DNA of 64,000 bases from Vibrio ezurae NBRC 102218. Its GTDB lineage: Bacteria > Pseudomonadota > Gammaproteobacteria > Enterobacterales > Vibrionaceae. Positions 20,105 through 27,085 of the stretch are shown here, piece by piece. Location of the stretch: NCBI RefSeq assembly GCF_000467185.1, contig NZ_BATM01000038.1, positions 1 to 64,000 on the forward strand, read 5' to 3'. Numbering within the stretch: position 1 is the first letter of the stretch; every line of letters begins with the position of its first letter. The notes under the pieces are model-generated. The model saw only the letters and a program-made list of their open reading frames with translations, did no database searches and had not been told where the DNA came from. Made by a program: the position numbers and the translations under genes.

Positions 20105-21265
20105 ATGATTCGTTTTAAAACTGGATTTGTATTCCTTTCCATTTCTTTAATTGCAGCTTGCGATAGTGAGAGCCTTGATATTGAAGCTCCAACAGAGGCA
20201 AATATTCAACTTGGCCCTCGTCCTGCTTATTTGGTTGACCAACTGGCAGAGGGAGAACTAAAGGATAACTTAACAAGTTGTCTAAATAACCGATCTCACT
20301 TTGAAAAGAGTGAGCTTTCTATCGGGCACCGCGGCGCACCATTAATGTTCCCTGAACATACAAAAGAAAGCTACGTTGCCGCTGCACGCATGGGTGCCGG
20401 TGTATTGGAATGTGACGTAGCCTTTACCAGCGACGCTGAATTAGTGTGTCGTCATTCCCACTCAGATCTACACACGACTACTAATGTATTAGCAACTGAA
20501 TTGGCAGATAAATGTTCAATTCCATTTACGCCAGCGGATGAGCTCAACGGCGTTAAAGCGCAGGCAGAGTGCCGCACTTCTGATTTTACCCTGGCAGAAT
20601 TTAAGTCACTGCAAGGCAAAATGGACGCATACAATCCAAACGCGACCACAGTTGCTGAATATATGGATGCGACACCAAGCTACCGTACCGACCTTTATGC
20701 CGGTACTGGCACACTGATGACGCACAGAGAAAGCATCGCTTTATTTAAAGAACTTGGCGTAAAAATGACTCCAGAGCTAAAAACGCCGGATGCACAAGAC
20801 TTAGCAGCAGCAGGTCTAACTCAAGAAGAGTTTGCTCAAAAAATGATCCAAGAATATATCGACGCAGGTGTTGCACCCAGTGACGTTTACCCACAGTCAT
20901 TCTTAATCGACGATGTTGAATATTGGGTAGCGAATACTCCAGAATTTGGAGAGCAGGGCGTCTACCTGACTTTCTCTCTAAACAACGTCCCAACTCCAGC
21001 CGAAATCGTGGAAAAAGGCATCAATATCATCGCCCCTATTTATCCGCTACTAGTAACAAAATCGGGTGATGAAGTCGTCGCAACCGATTATGCGAACGAG
21101 ATTAAAGAGTCAGGACTAGACATCATCACATGGACTATTGAGCGTCAATACACCGACTACAATGAGCTAGAAGTCGTCAACGTATTAAAGAATGATATTA
21201 ATGCGATTGGCATATTCAGTGACTGGCCAGCAACCGTAACGTTTGTTGATAACTGTACTGAGTAA
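20105..21265 (+). CDS. Lipoprotein glycerophosphodiester phosphodiesterase
   Basis: This 386-residue GDPD-fold enzyme would split glycerophosphodiesters to glycerol-3-phosphate and an alcohol. GHRGAP near residue 75, LECDVAFT near 98 and CRHSHSDL near 113 carry the two histidines and the acidic metal ligands. The N-terminus ends in LIAAC, a lipobox, so the mature protein is probably lipid-anchored and faces the periplasm or surface. I chose the ATG at 20105 because AAGAG lies 10 bases before it; a GTG at 20099 is possible. It follows the alginate lyase gene but has a separate terminator on each side. Confidence 0.87.
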   Translation: MIRFKTGFVFLSISLIAACDSESLDIEAPTEANIQLGPRPAYLVDQLAEGELKDNLTSCLNNRSHFEKSELSIGHRGAPLMFPEHTKESYVAAARMGAGVLECDVAFTSDAELVCRHSHSDLHTTTNVLATELADKCSIPFTPADELNGVKAQAECRTSDFTLAEFKSLQGKMDAYNPNATTVAEYMDATPSYRTDLYAGTGTLMTHRESIALFKELGVKMTPELKTPDAQDLAAAGLTQEEFAQKMIQEYIDAGVAPSDVYPQSFLIDDVEYWVANTPEFGEQGVYLTFSLNNVPTPAEIVEKGINIIAPIYPLLVTKSGDEVVATDYANEIKESGLDIITWTIERQYTDYNELEVVNVLKNDINAIGIFSDWPATVTFVDNCTE

Positions 21266-21305
21266 GAGTGCATTAGTTAATGAATAAGGCTGAATAAAAT
21301 GTGTG

Positions 21306-21333
21306 AACCAGCAGCGATTGTTGCTGGTTTTTA
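21306..21333 (+). terminator. Terminator after the phosphodiesterase gene
   Basis: AACCAGCAGC / TTGCTGGTT stem is followed by a short T run. Confidence 0.85.
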
Positions 21334-21338
21334 GGCGT

Positions 21339-21375
21339 AAAAAAGGCGTAATAGGTATAAACCCACTACGCCTTT
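21339..21375 (-). terminator. Displaced original terminator of tRNA-Ile2
   Basis: On the minus strand, just beyond the CCA end of the tRNA fragment at 21384, the stem AAAGGCGTA / TACGCCTTT is followed by six T residues. This is what the chromosomal tRNA gene would have used before the element inserted. The stem could also work weakly in the plus direction. Confidence 0.7.
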
Positions 21376-21383
21376 CTTGTATA

Positions 21384-21431
21384 TGGTGGCCCCTCGCAGA
21401 CTTGAACTGCGGACCAATCGATTATGAGTCG
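21384..21431 (-). repeat. Distal attachment site: 48-bp copy of the tRNA-Ile2 3' part
   Basis: These 48 bases are identical to 32298-32345, the 3' portion of tRNA-Ile2 from within the anticodon stem to CCA. Identity stops at both ends exactly (A versus T before, T versus A after). This marks the end of the integrated element away from the intact tRNA. It is not a functional tRNA. Confidence 0.95.
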
Positions 21432-21554
21432 TTTTTTTAATGGTTTTTGATGTACAGCAGTGAACAAGAGTGGTAATAATAAATCTTTATATAACAATGC
21501 TTTACTTGTGTATCTTGTTTATTGTTGTTTTTCTGTGTTCATGGTTAATCAAAA

Positions 21555-21580
21555 AAAGTGCTATAAATATGCTATAAATA
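21555..21580 (+). repeat. 26-bp inner direct repeat, integrase end
   Basis: AAAGTGCTATAAATATGCTA plus six more bases is identical to 32221-32246. It is itself a near-tandem of GCTATAAATA. It lies between the attachment site and the integrase gene, as expected of arm-type integrase binding sites. Confidence 0.75.
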
Positions 21581-21605
21581 ACTTTTATGAGATGAGTTTG
21601 ATAGC

Positions 21606-22841
21606 ATGGCGATTAAAAGTAAGATTACAGGAGCGTCACTTCGCAACCTTACATTAGAAGATCGACGTATTAATGATACGGAAGTAAGTGGCTTTCACGC
21701 TATCAAATTTAAGTCAGGAAAAATTGTTTTCTATATTTATTATCGCCTTGGTGGGAAGCAGGTGAATTATAAGATTGGCTTGGGAAGTGAGCTTACTCCT
21801 GCACAAGCGAGAGATCTTGCCAGAGCCAAGTTAGGACAAGTTGCTAAGGGGCAAAATGTTCAGGAAGAAAAGAAACTGGCGCGAGAAGAATCCAAACGTC
21901 GTAAATACCTTAACTTAGAAACCTACCTCGATAAAAAATACCGCCCTTTTCTAGAAGCTCGAAACCCTAAAACAGTCGATAAAATCATAGGGCATCTAAA
22001 GTCGCAATTTAAACATTTCTTGAGCAAAGACTTAGATCGGATAACTGCTTGGGATGTTGAAAAGTGGAAAAGTGAGCGCATAAAACTTGGTCGAGCACCT
22101 GCAACGATAAATTACTCAATTAATACCTTGAAAGGGGCTCTTTCTCGAGCTGTAGAGTGGGATCTGATAGAAGCACACAATCTTACGAAAGTGAAAACAC
22201 TGAAGAATGATAATACGCGCATACGTTATCTTTCAGAGGAAGAAGAAGACAGATTGTTCGAAGCTATATTTAACCGCACCGAACTTATTCGTAATAAAAG
22301 AATTTCCTCAAATAAACATCGAGAAATTAGAGGTGAGCCTTTATATCCGAGTCTGTCTGGTGTTCGCTTTGTTGATTACGTTGAGCCGATTATTTTAACG
22401 GCGATGCATACAGGATTAAGGCGTGGAGAGTTGCTATCACTCACTTGGGATGATGTTTACTTTTCTCACCAATATTTAGTTGTTAAAAGTAGTGAGGCTA
22501 AATCTAAGAAGGCTCGAACTCTTCCTTTGAATACAACGATTATGGACGTGTTAAAAGATTGGCGAAAGCAGCACCCATTCAATCACTATGTTTTTACAGC
22601 AGGGACAGATAAGCCACTAACAGATATTAAAAAGCCATGGTTGAGAATTGTTGAAAAGGCGGGACTTAGTAACTTTAACTTTCATGATTTGCGTCATCAC
22701 TTTGCGAGTAAGTTAGTTATGGCTGGCGTTGATTTAAATACTGTTCGAGAGTTACTAGGGCATGCTGATCTTAATATGACATTACGCTACGCTCATTTGG
22801 CCCCAGAGCACAAAGCTGCGGCTGTCAATCTTATTGGGTAG
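21606..22841 (+). CDS. Tyrosine recombinase (island integrase)
   Basis: This 411-residue site-specific recombinase should insert and excise the element at tRNA-Ile2. It has an N-terminal DNA-arm-binding region (YKIGLGSELTPAQARDLA near residue 58), a SAM-like core-binding domain at about 100-190, and a catalytic domain with Arg in TGLRRGELL near 274, Lys in SKKARTLPL near 301, HDLRH near 361, His in LLGHAD near 383 and the nucleophile in TLRYAHL near 394. All catalytic residues are present. It is transcribed away from the distal attachment site, and the intact tRNA lies at the other end of the element. Confidence 0.95.
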   Translation: MAIKSKITGASLRNLTLEDRRINDTEVSGFHAIKFKSGKIVFYIYYRLGGKQVNYKIGLGSELTPAQARDLARAKLGQVAKGQNVQEEKKLAREESKRRKYLNLETYLDKKYRPFLEARNPKTVDKIIGHLKSQFKHFLSKDLDRITAWDVEKWKSERIKLGRAPATINYSINTLKGALSRAVEWDLIEAHNLTKVKTLKNDNTRIRYLSEEEEDRLFEAIFNRTELIRNKRISSNKHREIRGEPLYPSLSGVRFVDYVEPIILTAMHTGLRRGELLSLTWDDVYFSHQYLVVKSSEAKSKKARTLPLNTTIMDVLKDWRKQHPFNHYVFTAGTDKPLTDIKKPWLRIVEKAGLSNFNFHDLRHHFASKLVMAGVDLNTVRELLGHADLNMTLRYAHLAPEHKAAAVNLIG

Positions 22842-22952
22842 TAAAGCGATTTAGTTTGTAATCATATGACGATTATTGGGTATGTGTCGGTAAGATATTG
22901 ATACTATATGCAATGTCTTAGTTGAACTAATAATTTGGAGGTAAGGGCAAAG

Positions 22953-23423
22953 ATGAAGGGAAGAATCGTTCGATGGGTTGATGATAAAGGGTTTGGTTTT
23001 ATTCAGTCCAGTGAAACGAATGGAGATATTTTTGTCCATATATCGAAGTTTAAATCAGGTTATAGAAGGCCTCAAATAGGTGATGAAGTTGAATTTCAGA
23101 TAGGTAGTAATAAGGGTAAAGTAGCAGCTAAAAAAGCAATACTAATTGGGATTGAGCCACTTAAACCCAATGTTAGCCCACTATCTATTGTGTTTTTAGG
23201 GCTTTCAATCGCATTTGCGGGTTATGCTCTTTGGGCTTATGTAGTGGAGCCACGATTGAACCCTCCATATGAAAATATGGGGTTTAGCTGCCAAGGCAAA
23301 ACACACTGTAGCCAAATGACATCATGCAATGAAGCTAAATTCTATTTAGCCCATTGCCCAAATGTGAAAATTGATGGTGACAATGACGGTATCCCATGTG
23401 AAAGCCAGTTATGTAGTCGCTAA
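22953..23423 (+). CDS. Cold-shock domain, membrane helix and Excalibur domain protein
   Basis: This 156-residue protein joins three parts. An N-terminal cold-shock OB fold (residues 1-65) keeps the RNA-binding motifs KGFGFIQ and IFVHISKF. One membrane segment follows at about 75-95. A C-terminal Excalibur calcium-binding module (about 105-156) has paired cysteines and the ligand loop DGDNDGIPCE. The ATG at 22953 is preceded by GGAGG, which decides the start. Nucleic acid would be bound on the inside and calcium outside. It stands alone behind the integrase; its role in the element is unknown. Confidence 0.82.
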   Translation: MKGRIVRWVDDKGFGFIQSSETNGDIFVHISKFKSGYRRPQIGDEVEFQIGSNKGKVAAKKAILIGIEPLKPNVSPLSIVFLGLSIAFAGYALWAYVVEPRLNPPYENMGFSCQGKTHCSQMTSCNEAKFYLAHCPNVKIDGDNDGIPCESQLCSR

Positions 23424-23678
23424 AATAGTGTTGTTTAGAAGATTGTTTGGATTTATTGGCTAAATTTTGGTTTTTTATAGGCAATAATGACTACTAATTT
23501 GGTAATAAATCTTGGGTATATTCTCTTTCATAGTGAATAGTAGGCAACACAAAGCGATCGGAAGGAATTTTGTGATCCAAAGCCAATTTATTCACAATAG
23601 GGGTTCACAATAAGAGTAAAAAGTTATGTAGGTTAAATATCACTTAGTAAACATTACAAGCAAACGAGTGATAAACCT
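23424..23678. promoter_or_regulatory. Control region upstream of the AlpA-Rep operon
   Basis: These 255 non-coding bases contain direct repeats of TTCACAATA (near 23591 and 23604) and an inverted repeat TATCACT / AGTGATA (about 23637-23673) ending next to the AlpA start. They may bind the AlpA-like regulator or hold the operon promoter. Assignment is by position only. Confidence 0.45.
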
Positions 23679-23912
23679 ATGAACATTGATAAACGAGCTT
23701 TAACAGAGCAAGAAACTTCCGCTTATATTGGCATGAGTCGTTCTTTTCTTCGCCAAGCAAGAATGGAAGGACACCGCAAAAACCGCACCGTCGCACCACC
23801 ATTTATTAAAATTGGGCGTGCCGTCCGTTACCTAAAAGAAGACTTAGATAAGTGGTTGGATAGCCATACCAAGTTAAGCCATCTACCTCAAGATGGAGGT
23901 TTTTATGCCTAA
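23679..23912 (+). CDS. AlpA-like helix-turn-helix regulator / excisionase
   Basis: This 77-residue protein of the MerR/AlpA helix-turn-helix type (TEQETSAYIGMSRSFLRQAR at residues 9-28, then PPFIKIGRAVRYLKEDLDKWL) resembles phage and satellite regulators that activate integrase or act as recombination directionality factors. It begins an operon of three overlapping genes ending in the replication protein, and probably switches excision and replication on. The next gene begins inside its last codons, overlapping by 8 bases. Confidence 0.85.
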   Translation: MNIDKRALTEQETSAYIGMSRSFLRQARMEGHRKNRTVAPPFIKIGRAVRYLKEDLDKWLDSHTKLSHLPQDGGFYA

Positions 23913-24165
23913 TCTAACTAAAGAGCAAAAGACCCTTTTACTATGGATGAGCACAGGACAAACCTTTAAAGTTTGTTCTGATTATTGCCCAGATAAAGGG
24001 GATATTATTCCTGCAAGAAGACTTCCTGTTCGAGTTTTTGCTAAAACAATTGAAAAACTCTATCAGGCAGGCTTCATTAGTTTTGTTCCTGTTGTTTATT
24101 TCGGTCTGCGCTGGGATGAGTTCAGTTTGACTCATAAAGGTAAGGAGGCAATATGGACAACATAG
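23905..24165 (+). CDS. Small hypothetical protein between AlpA and Rep
   Basis: I do not recognise this 86-residue protein. The ATG at 23905 is preceded by GGAGG at 7 bases, favouring it over an upstream ATG at 23893. The chain is basic and mixed helix and strand, with FSLTHKGKEAIW near the end resembling the last strand of a winged helix. It overlaps AlpA by 8 bases and Rep by 13, so the three are translationally coupled. A DNA-binding accessory to replication or excision is a guess. Confidence 0.7.
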   Translation: MPNLTKEQKTLLLWMSTGQTFKVCSDYCPDKGDIIPARRLPVRVFAKTIEKLYQAGFISFVPVVYFGLRWDEFSLTHKGKEAIWTT

Positions 24166-25697
24166 ACCTAACGCTTGTTGAGCGAGATGATAGATCTTTT
24201 GTTCAATCTAGGCTGTCTCGGTTTCCATTGGAGATTCAATCATTACTACTTAAAGAGTATTTTTCTAAACTGAGTAAATTCGAGCGCAATAGCTACTTGC
24301 GTTTAATTACTGATGAGTTAGCCAAGAAATTATCTATTCCTTTAACAAAATTAGAGCTGAGTTTAACTGAAGATGATTTACGCTATAAAGCAAAGCAATA
24401 CGCTGAATCAGTGTTGGCTCTTCGTCGTCAGTATTTAGATGATGTTCAAGCTCTTGATGTGGTGAAAGCATTTATCATTCAGCAGGGAGTTGTTATTAGC
24501 TCTGCTCAATACTCAGTACGTGGCGAGTTAGGTCGGTATAGTGATCATAAGTGGTGGTTAAGAAAACTGAGAAAGACACTAAGACGAAATATTGAAAGCG
24601 TCCTACACCACCTTAATCAGATAAATAAACCCAATAGTTTGTATTGTTCAAGGGCTACCTTGATAGCTAGATTGAACCAAAAAGCCTATCAAAAAGAATA
24701 CCTATCAAACATTATTGCCACTAACGAGCATGGGCAAAGTTTCTCTCTGCTAGAGCTATCTCAAAAGGGTGTGTCAGATCCTAAAATCAGAAAAGGTGAA
24801 TTGATGATGCGTGCCCGAGGCTTTGAAGATATGGCAAAAGAGTTAGATCATGAAGCTGGATTTCTTACCATCACTTGCCCGTCAAAATATCATCGCAGTT
24901 ATTCTAAATCTGGTCATGTTAATCCAAAGTGGGGAGGGTACACCCCTTTAGATGGTCAGCAATATCTTAATAATATTTGGCAACTTATACGTTCTAGGCT
25001 TAGTTGTCTTGGTATTCGTTTTTATGGGTTTAGAGTAGCTGAACCACAACATGATGGAACGCCTCACTGGCACTTGCTTCTGTTCGTAGAAAAGCATCAC
25101 TACGATGAAATGGTGAGTGTTATGCGTGATTATTCTTTGAAAGAAGATGGAGCAGAGCAGGGGGCAGTAGAGCACCGTTTTACCGAAGTGAAGATTGATC
25201 CAAGTAAAGGAACGGCCACAGGTTATATCGCAAAGTACATATCTAAAAATATAGATGGCTCAGATCTAGATTCTGGGCTTTATGGTGAAGATCCTCAAGA
25301 TGCAGCTGCAAGGGTAGATGCTTGGGCATCTTGCTGGGGAATACGCCAATTTCAGCAACTCGGTGGTTGCTCTGTCACTGTATGGCGTGAGCTTAGAAGA
25401 TTGAAAGAGGTATTAGGCTTAGATGATGTCAGAAAGCGTGTGATTGAAGCTGCGGATACAGGTAATTGGAAAGAGTTTACTCAACTAATGGGCGGTGTTT
25501 TTTGTATGCGCAAAAATCAGGTTTTTAAGCCTTACTACGAACTTTCTATAGATAAGGCGACAGGTATTATCAAAACAAGCCAATATTGCTCTGATGAACT
25601 TGTGAGAACACTTAAAGGTGTAATAACTGACGGGCTAGAGCTAATCACTCGCCTTTACCAATGGCGAATTGAATCTCAATTCCGCCATGCTGTTTAA
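24153..25697 (+). CDS. HUH-type replication initiator, phage gpA family
   Basis: This 514-residue protein resembles the gene A replication protein of P2-like phages, which nicks an origin and starts rolling-circle replication. The metal-binding HUH motif is in GTPHWHLLLF near residue 303. The catalytic Y-x3-Y motif is YIAKY near 357-361, with KN following. It is shorter than P2 gpA, mainly at the ends. Such Rep proteins act on their own element, so the island may replicate after excision. It closes the AlpA-small protein-Rep operon. Confidence 0.85.
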   Translation: MDNIDLTLVERDDRSFVQSRLSRFPLEIQSLLLKEYFSKLSKFERNSYLRLITDELAKKLSIPLTKLELSLTEDDLRYKAKQYAESVLALRRQYLDDVQALDVVKAFIIQQGVVISSAQYSVRGELGRYSDHKWWLRKLRKTLRRNIESVLHHLNQINKPNSLYCSRATLIARLNQKAYQKEYLSNIIATNEHGQSFSLLELSQKGVSDPKIRKGELMMRARGFEDMAKELDHEAGFLTITCPSKYHRSYSKSGHVNPKWGGYTPLDGQQYLNNIWQLIRSRLSCLGIRFYGFRVAEPQHDGTPHWHLLLFVEKHHYDEMVSVMRDYSLKEDGAEQGAVEHRFTEVKIDPSKGTATGYIAKYISKNIDGSDLDSGLYGEDPQDAAARVDAWASCWGIRQFQQLGGCSVTVWRELRRLKEVLGLDDVRKRVIEAADTGNWKEFTQLMGGVFCMRKNQVFKPYYELSIDKATGIIKTSQYCSDELVRTLKGVITDGLELITRLYQWRIESQFRHAV

Positions 25698-25867
25698 CTT
25701 GGAGTTCTGTGAATAACTGTATTTTTATCAGTAAAGTAATAAGGAAATACCCCAAAATAGTTTAGGGTAAATACTCATCGTTTATTCAAAAGAGTGAGCT
25801 ATGGCAAATTTTGATTCTAAATGTCAATAGTGTCAGAGGGCATTAAAGTTTTAAACTTTTGTAATTT

Positions 25868-27085
25868 CTATCGCCTAACGATTTCACCCTTGACCTCATC
25901 ATATACATACAGATGTATAGTTTTGTCTCTAATCAAATCGACAGCTTGCTCGATGATATTTAGGGGTACGATAAACCACTCTCTGGCTGTGCGTTCTTTG
26001 CCATCACGATCAATGACTCCAATCTCAAGCCTGACTTTTTCAAGCAGGGCATGAATAGCGCTTTCAGCAGAACGCAGGTCTATTCCCTCTAGTGGAATGA
26101 CTTTCACGCGCTCAGCCTCGGCCATTAAAAATGCTGTATCACGTTTAGCAGCTTTAAAACGCTTTTCAACGTCTTTGGCTAAGCCAATTTTAAAAAGGTT
26201 ATCAAATTGTCGTGTAGCTGCGTTATCTCCAAGTGTTCTTGCAATGTAAACATAACCTGTGCTGCGAGCATTTGAGTAAATCTGCATGCGTGGGTCTGAT
26301 TCATTGTTGGCTTTCACTCGAGCTGCGTTGTAAAAACTGCCATCTGTATTAGCGATACGTTTAGAGTTTTTATCTTCACGTAAGCGGCGCATTAATGAGT
26401 TCAGAATCATCGTTGATTGCGTGCCATTTTCATAAATGATTAATGTTCGCTGGTCTTTACGGCTTACGCCTTGATACTCCTCACTCAGAAAATCAATGAA
26501 TACTAGCGCACCGTTTAATAGGAAAAAGTCACCCTCACTACAGTCGGATGTATCAATACGGTTAGAGTTAATATCCCATTGCAGCTTAGTCCCACGTTTC
26601 AACCCTTCATGTACTTGCTTAAACAACGGTTCAAATACTTCAAAGTTATGGCATGCTGTTGTTTGACCTATTTGAGTGGCTTTCTTACGCTCACGGATAA
26701 CTTCAGGGTGGGTGACATTTTTGAACTCATAGATAGAATTATTAGCTTCATTGCTAGATGAAATAGTCTCAAACAGACGTGAGTTCATGATATCGTCGAT
26801 GGAATCAAACTTTTCCCGCAACAAACCATACTCATCCATTGGAGCTAGTTCATCACAAATGGCATTATCTAGGCGTAACTTTTCAAGTAAAAAGCCCAAC
26901 TTCATTTCAATAACATCAAAGGCATTGCTATCTGGCGCTCTGCCATATTCATTATGAAAATCTAAGATGGTTTGAAACTCATCAGCATGGGTGCTACGCA
27001 CAGCTTTGGTTTTGAACTCTACATCACTTATCCAGTTATATTTATCAGCCTTCTCAATGGCAGCTAGAAAATCTAAATTATCCAT
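25868..27085 (-). CDS. GIY-YIG nuclease (T5orf172-like), third gene of a restriction-like cassette
   Basis: The 405-residue protein has an unassigned N-terminal region of about 260 residues and a C-terminal GIY-YIG nuclease domain of the T5orf172/Mug113 kind: GYVYIARTL near 276, LFKIGLAKDVEKRFKAA with the catalytic arginine, AESAIHALLEKVR with the likely metal-binding glutamate, and AREWF near 381. I chose ATG 27085, which has AAGGCGG upstream and overlaps the helicase stop by 8 bases; a GTG at 27112 is the alternative. I infer that it supplies the DNA cleavage missing from the methyltransferase. Confidence 0.85.
   Translation of the reverse strand: MDNLDFLAAIEKADKYNWISDVEFKTKAVRSTHADEFQTILDFHNEYGRAPDSNAFDVIEMKLGFLLEKLRLDNAICDELAPMDEYGLLREKFDSIDDIMNSRLFETISSSNEANNSIYEFKNVTHPEVIRERKKATQIGQTTACHNFEVFEPLFKQVHEGLKRGTKLQWDINSNRIDTSDCSEGDFFLLNGALVFIDFLSEEYQGVSRKDQRTLIIYENGTQSTMILNSLMRRLREDKNSKRIANTDGSFYNAARVKANNESDPRMQIYSNARSTGYVYIARTLGDNAATRQFDNLFKIGLAKDVEKRFKAAKRDTAFLMAEAERVKVIPLEGIDLRSAESAIHALLEKVRLEIGVIDRDGKERTAREWFIVPLNIIEQAVDLIRDKTIHLYVYDEVKGEIVRR

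Noticed and set aside
21384-21431. A second functional tRNA-Ile2
   Set aside because: Only the 3' 48 bases are present; the D arm and 5' acceptor strand are missing.
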